The position numbers were made by a program, and so were the translations under genes. Of a stretch of 64,000 nucleotides of DNA, positions 9,331 through 23,469 are shown piece by piece. Each line of letters opens with the position of its first letter. Position 1 is the stretch's first letter. Origin of the DNA: Aphrophora alni (Eukaryota > Arthropoda > Insecta > Hemiptera > Aphrophoridae). The DNA lies in NCBI GenBank assembly GCA_963513935.1, contig OY740773.1, positions 96,829,291 through 96,893,290 on the forward strand. The letters run 5' to 3'. The notes below the pieces were generated by a model. That model saw nothing but the letters and a program-made list of their open reading frames with translations, was not told where the DNA came from and searched no databases.

Positions 9331-10239
9331 AAGTTGAATATGAACACAAAGTGTTTAAAATGCCCGACTTTTTAAGTTATATTTCTGAATTTTAATAGAG
9401 TTTTATTATGCACACTGTAGTCTCTTACCAAATTACATGTTTCTTAATTTCTGTGGCCGCTATTGTATTTACGAGCAGACTACAACGATAACGGATCACT
9501 TTTTCGGTTTCCTGAACCCATGAAATGTGGAGATCAGTTTGAATTATATACTATTAACGAACTTATCCTATACTTCGTATATTGGATAAGTACGATACTT
9601 AATGATAAGCTAAACTTTGATTCCAACCCATTATATGTCGTTATGAACCACTGCCTACTTCTATGTAATTAGATAACAGGACAGTACCCGTCGTGACAGT
9701 TGTACTCTTCATCCATAAATTGAGTAAAATATGTCGTTTGTTTTATTTCATTTTTAAGTATTCTTTTAATGTATGAGATAGGGCAGAACACAGTTTAAAA
9801 TAGCTGAAAATGCAAAATGTCTGTAATGTTAAAAAAAAACATAAGAAGACTATTGAAGACGGTAATTGTTTATAATTATTATTCGGAATGGCGAGAATAA
9901 ACATTACAAATTTTACTCTGACAGGGATTTAATTTGGTTACTAACTTATTGGTAGTAACTCTATTATATGCAATAAGAACATGTTGTACAGTTACTTTGT
10001 AGTAATTGTAAACACTTTGGCTGCAATTTCCATACGTATTATTTGGAAAATTCTTTATTTATAATAATCAAATTTAAAAAAAAAATCACGTTAAAAAATA
10101 TATGCAATTTAAATCTTGTTTATTCCTACGTAAAAAAAATTAAGATATTTGAAATAATACATTTTTTAATTTGAAGACGATATCGGTAAAAATGACAGTA
10201 ATCTTTGCAGTAAATAGGAGAATATTTTCTATGTTGTTT
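9331..10239. other. AT-rich spacer, no gene recognised
   Basis: One 69-codon open frame (9463-9672) without similarity. Confidence 0.5.
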
Positions 10240-10445
10240 AAAGGTGAATTAGCCTAACAAAAAATAAGAAGGGAGTATAAAATAAAGATTCTTCACCCGC
10301 AAATACATTTAGCGTCAGGAATGGAAAATGACAAAAGTTGGTTAAGAAAAAAGGATCTACCACAAGACTACGTTAAAATAGGTTTACATCCTGCTAGATC
10401 CATTATGAGATTCACGAAAAGTACTCACGAAAAGAGAGGCTCTAA
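10240..10445 (+). repeat. R1 family copy, diverged
   Basis: Head TTTAAAGGTGAA, then AAAAGTTGGTTAAGAAA and GGATCTACCACAAGACTAC. The terminal palindrome is lost. Confidence 0.6.
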
Positions 10446-11266
10446 GGGTTAAAGAAGAACAAGAAAATTTAACCCTTATGGTTAGGATTCCGAATTTTAA
10501 AAATAAAATTTAAAACAACAATGACTTAGACAAAATTATTCTCATAAATTAGTATATAAGATTGAATTAACTACTTTGAATTTTAATCCCAAAATAAACA
10601 TTGTCTTATTAAAGTCTTTTAATGACATTTTGTGCCCTGCTCCCGTTAAACGTCAATGGGCTACCCCCCCCCCCATGTTTATCACAACTCTCTGCTTGCA
10701 GCTTAGACTTTATCTAATAAGCTTAACTCTTCCGCTCCATCAAACAATCTTATCCCTCCCCCTATATTTATTGTAATACGACTTTGAGTGGATTAGGTTT
10801 ATCCGTGGAAACATCTCCAAAACTCAGATCTCCTTACGACCGCCTTAGATTCTCTAGCGTTTGTTTACAGTCCGCTAACTTTGTACTAAAAGTCTATGTT
10901 GTTTATGCTCTATAAACAATGCCAAACGTTACAGTTGTTAATAATTTAGATTTTAAACTATTAAATATTTGAGCAAAAATTATTATTATTATACAAATTT
11001 GTTTTTAATTTTTAATTATTATTACGTAACACCATCTGTAAACTTTGAAGAGTGCAAAGGCAGTGGCTCCAAAACTAAAGTAGGGAGTATAGGACAAATT
11101 AAAAGTACCCAATTTCAAGGTCATTTATAGCTAAATCATAGATAGGAACGAAACAAGTGATTACCAATGTATTTAAAGAAAAAAAAATGTGAAGTAATTT
11201 TGTTACACAAAACTATTATGTAACTTTTACTGACATAACTAAATTAGCCAACAAATTAAACATAAC
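10446..11266. other. AT-rich spacer, no gene recognised
   Basis: No feature beyond a short C run near 10667. Confidence 0.5.
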
Positions 11267-11772
11267 TTAAGAGGCGGCAGGAGTCAGTTTGAAAATCGTC
11301 TTTTGGTGGGACCTAGGGGATGAACGCTGAACTACAGCGCCCTGCGTCCGCTGTCTACACGACTGCCAATTGTAACTGGATTTTAAAATTAGGAAATAAA
11401 TAACTTCAAATAGGTTTTTTTGGAATAGCAATCGTTTGAACCGATGAAACAATTTCAAGGTTTATGGAGATATATTTTTAAAGTATTTTTACAATTGTGT
11501 ATACAATGGGAATTGAATTCGTTTGGTTAAAAATTACGAAACTCTAATGGAGAAATAGATTTCGTATTTGCAAAAAAATTAATTATAAAAAATACATTTT
11601 TCTTAACCTAATGTATATTGATTTGTGCGTACGGTGGTAGTAAATAATATGACCGAAACAGTTTAACATTCAGTTAATCAGTTCTAATTATTTTTCACAT
11701 ATATTGTTCCCACCCCATTGTAAAGCGCGGAGTAGACCAGTGAGCAACCGGCTTGACTCCTGCCGCTCTTAA
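11267..11772. mobile_element. TTAA-flanked non-autonomous element (MITE-like)
   Basis: TTAA at 11267-11270 and at 11769-11772 flank inverted repeats: GAGGCGGCAGGAGTCA at the left and, read inward from the right, GAGCGGCAGGAGTCA, differing by one G. The interior has no transposase. TTAA target duplication is typical of the piggyBac superfamily, but these termini do not begin with CCC and do not match the element at 2.4-4.9 kb. A different mobiliser is likely. Confidence 0.6.
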
Positions 11773-12018
11773 GATTCCTGTTTACCTTAGTCCAAGCCAC
11801 GGAATAAAATTTAAAATTCACTTACTTTTGAATGATCAGCTTCTTATCTCTTCAAACACGCTCTATGATACGTCAATCAATATACAAGACAACAAGATTT
11901 CAGATGAGCATGTGACGGCAGTTGTCATTGGACCACGGGCCGCTCCCAACGATAAATATTTCATATGTTATAAGTGTCTGTGTTTATGTGTATTTTAAAT
12001 AGTTTAAGTGATAATTAT

Positions 12019-12049
12019 CTGAAGATAGAGTAAATCTTCGAAACGCGTT
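12019..12049 (+). ncRNA. Hammerhead-like motif, both boxes present
   Basis: CTGAAGA, then TAGAGTAAATCTTC, GAAA, CGCG, TT. Both core boxes and the palindromic helix III are kept. A competing GAAGAT/ATCTTC stem would disturb the hammerhead fold, so activity is doubtful. No paired inverted copy is visible nearby. Confidence 0.4.
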
Positions 12050-12418
12050 AGAAAATGAAAAAGAAAAGGAAGTAACAAGACGGAAAAAAACAAACGTAAG
12101 TAAACTTTAAATAAGCATGACTTATTTTTAAACTGATCCAAATATCATATGATAAATTACAATGTACAAAGAAGAGCTGCAGTAATAACAGAAAATTAGT
12201 TTTAAAAGCTGTTAAAAACATTGCAGGTGCTGTAGATGATCTATGAACTTATCATAATCCCCACATTATCTGAGTCTAACCAGGTAGACATAAATATTAC
12301 TAACATTTTAAATCCCAAACATAATTCGAGAATAATTAACATGTTCGACAAGCACCCTTGATAAACCGAACACTAAAGAGGACTTGTATATGACGTCGGA
12401 AAATCAAGATGGAATATC

Positions 12419-13665
<1,247 letters not shown>

Positions 13666-14182
13666 CCGGGTGTTCAAAAAATGTGGATACCCCATGATAT
13701 TTTATTTTACGAATAAACAAATAACAATGCAATTCTAAGGTTATGTCCTTACTCTACAGTAGTTAACAATACATAAAATGCTAAAGTTTTCGTGTCACGT
13801 CTTTTATAATTTCTGTAAAATGTTAAGGTACCATTTCTCCATCATTCTAACAGTAAACCAATAACGGTCATCATTACTTAACTATTTAAATACATTAAAT
13901 TCAAACAAACTTTGAGAGGCTTCCGTTTTCGATTGGATTGTCCTTTTGCATTAGAGTTTGCAGCAATGTGTTTTACTACCAAATACCTTTAAAATGACCT
14001 TCACTCGACCTATGCTTACATTGAAGATTTACCCGACTTCCTCTGGGGGGACGTCCCTTCTTAGCGAAATATGACAGTTAAGTGTATCAAAATGTTGTTA
14101 ATCTATGGATATAATCCTAGAATTACAGTGGTGTATGTTTGTTCGCAAACATAAAAGGTATCCAGACTTTTTGAACACCTGT
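13666..14182. mobile_element. MITE with mariner/Tc1-type termini, 517 bp
   Basis: Termini read inward are CCGGGTGTTCAAAAAATGTG and ACAGGTGTTCAAAAAGTCTG, both continuing to GGATACC. TA dinucleotides sit on both sides (13664-13665 and 14183-14184). There is no internal transposase. Terminal repeats ending in GGTGTTCAAAAA with TA duplications are common in insect IS630-Tc1-mariner derivatives. Confidence 0.65.
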
Positions 14183-14184
14183 TA

Positions 14185-16124
14185 TAATGGAAGGGAATTT
14201 TTTATTTAAGCAATGAGTTCTTTTTCTACAAGATTTTAACCTATTCAGAATAATTCATGCAATTTACACCATAAACTTTCACTAAGACAAAATACGGTAC
14301 AACCCATGTTTTTCAGAAGAGGACACCAATACAATCAGATACTCAAAAGATGACCAGTACTCTCAGGCATGACGTTGTTTTTTACAAATCATCTGATTAC
14401 TTTTACAATACTAAAAATTATACCGATTGACAATTTCCTGTAGTAGTTTTTGTGAAAATATTCACCAATTTAAGAATAGTTTTCAGTTGGTGAACCGAAA
14501 ATGCAACATAATGACTATTTTTTGTCTCTCTAGTCTCATTAATAAACCAGAAGCGGAAGGAAAATAAAGAAACCTTACAACAGGTGAAGGTGTAGTTCGT
14601 TAGTGTCCCTGTCCGTTGCCCAAAGACTTCTTATAATTTAACATTTAGAATTATGTATCAATTAAAGTTCTTAAGAGTAGAACGTCCATTAAATGTAATT
14701 AGAGTTCCTACAAAGTTACTCAATATTCATCATTCCACAATGTAAATTGTTGTCCCCCCAGGACCAATTAATGTTTTAGAGATACTGATAGCCTCTGCTG
14801 TGAGAATTATTGTAGGGAACACTAAGAGTTATTAATCCTGAGAATATAATTAATATTAAGGGTCTGTTGTTTAAATTACAATTTACACCTGCTTTTTCGT
14901 ATGAATTTGTAATAAATTATGGTACAGACATTGCATAAAGAAAAAATACCAACTTGGTAATACTTGTAGATTCAACAATTTACACACGTTTTTGTTCACC
15001 TTTATAAGTTTATTTGTTACAAGTTTACTTGCACTTGGGAAATTGATGTTACAACTTCAATACGTTTTATTTTATATGATTTGGTAAAACGTCTGTGTCT
15101 TATTTGCTTTGCAATATACATATTAAATTGAATATAATGGTTCAGACTGGAGAAGATATATTTATAACGTTAAATATTATTTTTAATCAAAGTTATGTAT
15201 GGTCGGTAAAATTACCTCATTTTAATTTCGCCAACTACAATAAATTAAAGATAGGGCGTAGAAAGCTTGTTAGAAACACGATTGGTGATATAAATATCTA
15301 AAAGTACAATCCACTACAATTTTTATTTCAGAACAAAAAAGACATATTAAATAACATCGGAGCGATTAAATGCATTAGGAAACGGCCAAATCCAAATCGG
15401 AACACAATTCCCTGAGTGTTAAATGTTAAAATCGCCTACCAATTTATTGAATTGTGGCAATTAACAATAGAACCATTAAATCTATCACTTGTCTGACTTG
15501 GTTGGTCATTAGTTAGATAATAAGCATAAATATTAAAATATCAATTTGAATGGGATAGTAACTGATTAGTTTATACTAATTGCAAGGAGATTATCAGGTT
15601 TCTGGTAATAGCATCGAGGGAGATATGAGTTAGTATTGCTGCTCCATCTTAAGTTCTATAATAAATTTGTCCTAAGCCATGAGAAACCCTAAAGCTAAAC
15701 ACGTTAGCCGCATAAAGGTATCTTGTGGACAAACGGCTTACAAGTCTATACAATCTTCAAATTGACTTCTCAGGTCGTTAATGTTTCACTGAATGACGCC
15801 ATTTGTATATGAAATATTATTATATTATTCTTATAATCATTAAATTTAATTCTATAAGTTATAATAAATTGTTCGTTTATAACGATATATCGTATTTTAC
15901 TACTGCCTAACTTGGTAATTTTGATTTTCTCATATCCCAGTTACAAAACATTATAATTCTGATATCAGATTTTAAAGTGGTAATCCCACATGCATTAACG
16001 TGTTAGTGCTCGGTAGGGTTCCAAGCTTGCCTAGATTTGCTCTATCTTCAGGATAAATCCTATCTGAGACTCCTAATAGATATATTGTTATTTATTTTGT
16101 TTTATTATAGTTTAAAGGTGGTGA

Positions 16125-16127
<3 letters not shown>
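14185..16127. other. AT-rich spacer, no gene recognised
   Basis: The longest open frame is 68 codons (15095-15301, +) without similarity. Confidence 0.5.

Positions 16128-16200
<73 letters not shown>
16128..16200. repeat. (GA)n microsatellite, left of LINE fragment
   Basis: 73 bp of perfect GA ending exactly where the LINE 3' end begins (AATTGAATTG). Confidence 0.95.
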
Positions 16201-16204
<4 letters not shown>

Positions 16205-17006
16205 GAATTGATTTGCCTTTATTTAGGGGCGAGGTTAGGACTGTATAGTCCTCTCTACCACCTAACCCCATACAACATAACAACATATTATATAAAAATA
16301 TAAAATATAACTTGATAATAACAAAAATTTAAATCAATTAAAAATAACTAAGATAATATAAAAAATTAACAAACTTAAAATTAGCTACAAAATGAAATTA
16401 ATAATTTAACATAAAATAAAAAGTAACAATCTTAAATTTAAAGTGACAAAATGAAAGTTATAACTTAAAATAAAATAAAAATTAACAAATTTAAATTTAA
16501 ACAACGTAATAAAATTTAGAATTTAGAAACAAAAATAAAATAAAATGAAATACTGTAGCTTACACGTGTAGATACAGATAAATACAATCACACATACACA
16601 CAAGCACATTCATACATAATAACATTTTAAAAAGACACCACATAATTAAAAATCACTATTATTACTACATAAAAGCTAAAGAAAGTAACAAATACTTATT
16701 TCAATCATTCACACTTATTACAATAAAAAAATAATAATAAAAAATATAATAAAAAATTAAAAAACACTATTCCACCACACCCAGGGACGAGGACACCAAA
16801 TCCATTCTATTCAAAAAGAAAGTCTTAAGTAATTTTGAAAACTGGACACGACTGTCAACAGATTTAAGTGACTCTGGAAGTAAATTCCACAAGCGGCAAG
16901 CGGACACAGTAAACGATTTATTAAACATAACGGTTCTATGTAGCGGTATCATAAGCAAAGTGGAACCTCTTCTAGTGCTCCTTGCACTGATATCAGAGGT
17001 GAAAAC

Positions 17007-17010
<4 letters not shown>
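16201..17010 (-). mobile_element. Non-LTR retrotransposon, 5'-truncated 3' fragment
   Basis: On the minus strand the sequence starts within coding DNA, passes through an A- and T-rich 3' region and ends with GGCAAATCAATTCAATT directly against a CT tract. Coding remnant: DISARSTRRG, then IPLHRTVMFNKSF, SACRLWNLLPESL and FSKLLKTFF. This is the typical extreme C-terminus after the reverse transcriptase of Jockey- or CR1-like ORF2 proteins. The coding part is about 16767-16999. It is uninterrupted but is only the last 75 or so residues. GA tracts flank both sides. Confidence 0.75.

Positions 17011-17101
<91 letters not shown>
17011..17101. repeat. (GA)n microsatellite, right of LINE fragment
   Basis: About 91 bp of perfect GA starting at the truncated 5' edge of the LINE fragment. 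Confidence 0.95.
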
Positions 17102-17104
<3 letters not shown>

Positions 17105-18334
17105 CTTAAATCACCGACAACTATTTTATTTGTTCGGATAAACCCATTATCATTACTTACTTCCAAATGATGAATAAGTTATTGAACTTTTATTAGCCAG
17201 TTTGTGTTTCTGCCCACCCGTAATCTATGTACACTCTTCATTTACTTAAAATCCGAATCATGTTTTAGCAATTCACTAGGACATGTACTACACTGCTTAC
17301 TTCTTGATACAATGACAGAAAATAGATACTTCTGTCAGGAACGAATTTAGATTTATAACAGTGAGTGTTTGGACTTTTAATACAGGTTTCCATGGTAACT
17401 GATGGAGCTGTCAAACACCACTCGTGTGTAGAATTATACTGTACACAGAGTTAGATATTTTAATGCATAGGGATCGTGACAGCATCGTTGAACCTCCGTT
17501 ACACAGAGGGCTCTAGAAGTTCCGTCCCATCAACAAATATAAACCAGTGTAATTACATGTTAATGCGACAACTTAGTACAATAATCGCAGTGTTTGTAAC
17601 TCTTTTATGGGGGTTTATCACATTGTAACAGTGATCCTTAGGAAATAAATATTTTTTGTTACTTTTAAGTTCTCTTAAATCCAATAATACATGTTTCCTA
17701 CGTTTAACTTAACCTAACTTAATATGTTCTGTCTACAGTATGTACCAAAAATCTAGTAACAAATACAGAATTTTCCAAAAATATACAAAAATTGCATTTT
17801 AACCACACTTCCGTTTATTTTCCATATGTATATAGCTAATGTAAAGAAGTTACCTGATGAGTCAATAAACCAACCATCTTTTCAAAAAAAGTATTTTGGG
17901 CGTTAGTAAAAACCAAAAACATTTATAGAATTGTTAAAAAATCATCTATACCAATATACCATGTTACAAATAATATAAAATTAAGTTTCGGAAATAAATG
18001 AAATAGCAAAATCAAGATTAGAAATAAACAACCGTAATTAAAAATTCTATTACAAAAAATATATGATTGAGTGAAACTATACTAGCATATATTATATCCC
18101 GTTAAGAAATACATCGGAGGGACAAACTCTGTAAAACAAAATAGTACTTGAATATTATTTGTCGTTTAGTATTTGGTTTAGTGGATGCGTGTGTGAGAAA
18201 ATTAGTGCAATATTTTACACAATTTATTAATAATACAATTTTATTACTAGTGTAATTAAATTTACGAAATAAGAATCTACTTAACAGACATTGTGCTTTG
18301 TTTTTATATACATTAATTAGTAGTTGAATAAATC
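17102..18334. other. AT-rich spacer, no gene recognised
   Basis: Nothing supportable beyond a short TTAACTTAACCTAACTTAA string near 17705 that loosely resembles telomeric repeats. Confidence 0.45.
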
Positions 18335-18545
18335 ACAAGGGTTCACTATAGTGAGCACATATAGGGAACCTACCTGGCTTCACCTTTTCTCATGTAGTCT
18401 TGGGTTAGGTCCCTCTCTCTCATCTTTCTTATTAGCTCTCTCTTGATCAAGTCTTGTTTCTTTCAAACCCTGACGTTATTAGATTATTCGAGGGCTAGGG
18501 AGTTTTTATTTTATGTTCTCTACTTCGTTTTTTTAAAGCGAACTA
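18335..18545 (-). repeat. R1 family copy with intact palindrome
   Basis: TTCACTATAGTGAGCAC at 18342-18358, then GTCTTGGGTTAGGTCCCTCT and ATTATTCGAGGGCTAGGG in the expected inverse order. Confidence 0.75.
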
Positions 18546-18595
18546 TAATAACATTTTATTGATTGTGTAATAAAACGTATAAAAAAATACATATA

Positions 18596-19171
18596 CTAGG
18601 TGATTCCAAACTGTGTTCCAAAACTTCAGGAGATGGTTCCTTGGATCCAAATAAGTAAAAACATTGCTTTAAACATATGTTCTAAAATACTTAGTGTTCC
18701 GTCTGTCCGCCATTTTGTGTTTTTTACTAAACAAATTATATGTTTAGAAATAAATTAGATAACAAATCCAAATTTGGTATACGTATTTTTATATGACTTT
18801 TCATAAATGTACCAAAAACCAGGACTTCGTTTTACACGTTTTCAAAATGGAGGTTGTTTAATATTTTTAATTTCGAATATATCAAACGCCGTTAACTTCA
18901 CAAGAAATTGTGAACAGCCGCCATTTTGAAAATATAAAAAACAAATCCTGTTTTTTGGTAAATTGATAAAAATCACATAATAATATGTATACCAAATTTG
19001 GAATCGATATCTAATTTATTTTGATTAATATTCCGTTTTTGTCAAAAACAAAATAAATGTAGAAAGACGAAAAACTAAGCATTTTAGGATATATTGTTAT
19101 GGGGAGTATTTATTTTTTTGATCCAAGGAACCACGTTCTGAAATTTTGGAATGTAGTTCTGAAACATCCTG
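18596..19171. mobile_element. Fold-back MITE with long inverted repeats, 576 bp
   Basis: The two ends pair over more than 100 bp: for example ATGGTTCCTTGGATCCAAAT at the left against a reverse-complement GTGGTTCCTTGGATCAAAAA at the right. TA flanks both ends. The pairing continues imperfectly to the middle, where CCGCCATTTTG and CAAAATGGAGG also mirror each other. There is no coding capacity. Confidence 0.7.
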
Positions 19172-19544
19172 TATATATCTGACATCCATATAGTTTAATT
19201 TTACGTATATAAATTGGTTAATGTATCAAAGTTATTAACTAAAGCCACAGATTTTCCACATATTTTGTTTTCCAACACCAAACAGTATATTTGTAACTTA
19301 ATATTCCATCAGTGTGTTCATTACATCTCCGAAGTTTGGATCTAGTCTGTACATTTTACATTGCATATCGACATTTCTGTCAAGAACGAAGTGAGATTTA
19401 TTCCATTAATGTTTGGATTTTTCATGCTGGTTGTCAAGGCAACTAGTGGCACAGTTAAATTATCTTTACATTATACTGTGCGTCATGTTATAGTGGAGTG
19501 TTTTCACCTCCATATCTATTGATACAATGAATAAAAATTGGTTT
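19172..19544. other. Spacer, no gene recognised
   Basis: No signature seen. Confidence 0.45.
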
Positions 19545-19924
19545 CTCTTTCCTTTCTTATTTGTTCTTTTTACTTGCCCATACGTAGGATAGAAAAAGAT
19601 GTGTGACGATTAAACAAATCTATGTCAATTGATTTTTTTTTTAATTTATTGATTTTGACGCTTATACGTTTTCCCCAGCAGTATTGTTAATACAATAATA
19701 TTTTAAGTGAAAAACATATGACCTAGACTGGGAATTGAACTAAAGAATTGGTAGCTCGAAAATTGCAGCAAAAAAGCAAAGTCAAGTGAGAAGTGTACGC
19801 CCTTTACAGTGAAGAGCACTAAGGATAGCTCAGTTGATAGAGCATGGGCTCGTAAAGCTAAAGCTCCTGGGTTCAATTCCCAGTCTAGGTCGTATATTTT
19901 TCACTTGAAATATTATTGTAATTA
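19545..19924 (+). repeat. tRNA-containing dispersed repeat, fuller copy 2
   Basis: Homologous to 1-300. Its right part forms an inverted repeat: 19688-19740 pairs with 19871-19924 (both include the T-arm sequence GACCTAGACTGGGAATTG or its complement), with about 130 bp between. The tRNA-like unit spans the loop and the right arm. Confidence 0.7.
19819..19891 (+). tRNA. tRNA-Thr(CGU)-like pseudogene or SINE head
   Basis: A box TAGCTCAGTTGATAGAGC and B box GGGTTCAATTCCC are good pol III internal promoter matches. The D-arm (GCTC/GAGC) and T-arm (CTGGG/CCCAG) pair perfectly. The loop CTCGTAA would place anticodon CGT. The acceptor stem (CTAAGGA against TCTAGGT) and anticodon stem pair poorly, so a functional tRNA is unlikely. 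A tRNA-derived element head or pseudogene fits better. Confidence 0.45.
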
Positions 19925-20024
19925 TATGTTAGTTTTACGCAGATTCGTTCTTAGGTCTATCGATGCCATAAAAGTCTGTACATGACGTTATCAACTATTT
20001 AGTACTTTATAGTTCAAATAACCC

Positions 20025-20206
20025 TTAAAGTCTCATTATGGTGAGTTATAGTGTAGGTACCATAGCCGTATCTATACCTTTTTCACGTAGTCTTGAGCTA
20101 TATCTCTCTTTTTCATCTTTTTCATGAGGTCTGTCTTAACCAACTCTAATTCTCTTCCGATTTTAATGCAATTAGAGTATTCGAGGTTGTATGTGTCATT
20201 TTGGGT

Positions 20207-20255
<49 letters not shown>

Positions 20256-20300
20256 AAGTTACCGAGAGGGTTTTTCACCTTTAAACAAAGAGGAAAAAAT
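20025..20300 (-). repeat. R1 family copy carrying a 40-base A run
   Basis: TAGTCTTGAGCTATATCTCTC, AACCAACTCTAATTCTCTTCC and ATTAGAGTATTCGAGG lie in inverse order, ending GAGAGGGTTTTTCACCTTTAA. The variable tract inside is replaced by A40 (20212-20251). Confidence 0.7.
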
Positions 20301-21345
20301 ATATAGCGCAATAAAAGGACGGAATTTTATCAAATTTGAAGGTAGCACATATTTACGATTTCCCCAAAATAAACTAATAATTATAATACTTTATTATCAG
20401 TAAGTACATGTAGTACAATATACAAATATACATTCTTAACATTAACATTAAACAAACAACAGGTTTGTAACATCTGAATATTAAATTATAAATAAATCAT
20501 CTTGAGACATCGACATACATATATTTTTTATTTTCGTTGATTTTTCATAATCGTTCGACCTCGCTATTTATAATATTTTACTAGAAAACACAATTCAATC
20601 TGAATCAGAGGGATTGTTCTTAATTGGTGTAGAAGTTATCTATTGGGAAGATCGCAGCAAGTTCGAATACAAAGCAGTGTGAGCGAACCGAAAATAGTTC
20701 CTAAGGGTGTGCCCAAAGGTTATAGCAAGTTTATTTTTAATTAAAATTAATAATGTCCGTACAATTGAGTGTAACAAAATTGCATTTCCTGATGAGATTG
20801 CCCTAAATTTTGGCAGTACGAATTGGGAATGTATATTTAATGTAGGTAATAATCTCTTGCGAAACTTCGGAATCGGTGTATAAATAACAGTCCGTTAGTA
20901 AATGTTGGAAAAACCAAATTTATTAATTTTTCCATTAGAGGTTTCTCTTTTGATCATCTTTTAAAATTTCATATCGTTGATATCCTATTGCATAATAAGG
21001 AATAAAAATAAATTAGTTAAGAGACGCGAAATAACTAGGCACAATGTAGATGAAAACCTCTCGTGAAAACAGCAGACGAATCGATTACAAATTGAGTTAT
21101 GAAGGAATATTCTGAAATTTTATTTTTTTAAGAAATATTGTTAGCAAGTACCTACTTCGCACATTATTTGTGCTTTAATTCATTCAAAATTAATGTAAGG
21201 CTTAAAAGTTTGGGAAGGAGGGAAGACCAATAACAAAACCGTTAGAAATAACCTAAAATCACTTTATCAAAATGGTTTCGTTTTAGCCAAAGCGTGATCA
21301 TTTTTTCGCTTCTGTATAAACAATTAGGAATTGTTCCTTTTAAAC

Positions 21346-21402
<57 letters not shown>

Positions 21403-22190
21403 GTTTTACCAAAATACGAACGTATAAATAACAGATAATTGAAACATTTTGGCAAATAAATATAATATGGTATTATTAAAAGAATATAATATGATAAAAT
21501 TTCAATATTTGTATTATAGTACTTACGTCAAGCAGTCTTTGTTGTTGATATTTAATGTGTCATTACAGCTGTTTCGTTATTACCAATACCATCAACAGAT
21601 GATGAAACACTCGCACGCAAACACTAATATAGAATGGACGAAAATAAAGATTATTTTTTAAAAATTATTATTATAAAGAGTATTTTGTCATTTAATATGA
21701 CCAAAACGTAACAGTAAATAATATCACCCTACTGTACACTTGAACAAATCCTCACAGGAAGAAATGATTAGAGATAACTTGCTCTGTTACCATTCATTAG
21801 AATTGTATACTGTTTCCACATAAACCCTGGAATGCTTACAACTTTATCTAACATATAAACCTTTACTCCTTTCGCGAAAGAACGATCCAACGACTGTTTT
21901 TGTTTATTTTAATTTGTCGATGCATATATAAAAGTTACGTGAAATGTATATCAAGTTTCAGATGAAATCTTCGAACATCAAACAATGAAAATGCAAAGTT
22001 TATTTTACGTTTTTAAACACGTAAAGGTTTTAAATTATATTATTAAAAACATAAGGAAAGTTATAAGTTTTAGGTCTTGACTTCCTGGAAAACAGTTCAA
22101 ATTTCATTCTTCTTAGAAATTATTTTCTTATTTTCATCGACTGCTCCTTTATTCCTCTTTCACTCCATTATATACTACGCTTCATTTTCT
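20301..22190. other. AT-rich spacer with one (TA)n tract
   Basis: (TA)27 lies at 21348-21401. No gene recognised; the 70-codon frame at 21449-21661 has no similarity. Confidence 0.5.
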
Positions 22191-22194
22191 TCTT

Positions 22195-22450
22195 GTTTTT
22201 AAAGGTGAAAAATCTCTTCACGGTCATAAAAAAAAGGAAGAAAAGAATATAAAATAAAGACTTCCTAGTTCTCGAATACTGTAATCGCGTCAGCTTTGAA
22301 AGAAAACAGAAGGTGGTTAAGGGTGACGTGATAGGAAAGATGAAAGAATTCTAACCCAGGAATTCATAAAACAGGTGTAGATAATCCAGATATGTTCTTT
22401 CGGGATTGCAACGGCCGTACACACTATTAGTGAGCCCGTGAGGGGTTTTA
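22195..22450 (+). repeat. R1 family copy, near full length
   Basis: Runs from TTTTTAAAGGTGAAAAATC through TCTCGAATACTGTAATCGCG and TTCTAACCCAGGAATTCA to CACTATTAGTGAGCCC. Confidence 0.75.
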
Positions 22451-22454
22451 TTAC

Positions 22455-23459
22455 TTCAAAACGTGAGCTATATTTCTAGTCGAAGTATCGCTGTCCACAC
22501 CTCGAAACTGTTATTGTCAATTTAAAACGGAAATTTAAAAACTTTTGTACGATCGTTTAATTTCATCACGATTGTTAGCCACGTACTTATGCAACAAGCA
22601 CACAAATAAACGTACAGACGAAGTAACAAATGAGTTTAAAATGGGATCTTCCTCTACTACAACACTCATCAACTGCGTCTTAATGCATCCGGCATCACAA
22701 TGTTAATATAGAAATACTTAATCACATCATGAGTGCATGAGACAATATAAATGTATAAACAATGAAATTACACAATAAATTTACTCGCCATGACTACATA
22801 TATCCAACTGTCATGACACCAGCCTGTCAACTGTCTCTGAAAGACAGATTTCTTTCATGTTTCTTGTTTAAGAGAAGTCGGCAGTTTCATCCGTATTTTT
22901 TCTCCATTTTAAGGAACATTCACCTAAAAATAACTGCGTTAATACATGATCCAATTGTGCCCAACATGTTATGCAAAACAATCACGCATACGTTAATTTT
23001 TAACGAAAATGCGTTCCATTACACCTATGCAAGAAAGGCGGAAATATGAATGTGAAGGAAACTGAAATATACAAGGAGTTAGTATTTTAGTAATACTTTG
23101 TGATTTGGATGCACGTTCACTAAGAGTTTTAAACATTGACCTGTTTACTACTTACTTTAAGACATTAAACTATACAAATAACAGTAACATATAATAGAAA
23201 TAAACATAACTAGGTTATCAAGAATTAACTAACATTATCGTTAAATCAATTTTAATAATTGTTTTTAAAGATTATAACGAAAATAAAAAAATAGCTTCTA
23301 ATATAACTTTAGGCTTTTCAAGACTAACTCCTTAAATTGTAATTTGTTATTATATTTAAATGTAATATTTATTGTAGAATTTTGATTGTTGGAAAATTAT
23401 ATTCCATATTGTTGAACTGTTTTTTCATAAATACTGACATTATTCACTGTATTTTGGGG
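22455..23459. other. AT-rich spacer, no gene recognised
   Basis: A 95-codon frame at 22762-23049 shows no domain and is probably spurious. Confidence 0.45.
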
Positions 23460-23469
23460 TTTTACTCTC

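Noticed and set aside
16560..16640. CA-rich stretch as a microsatellite
   Set aside because: Too interrupted; it lies in the 3' region of the LINE fragment.
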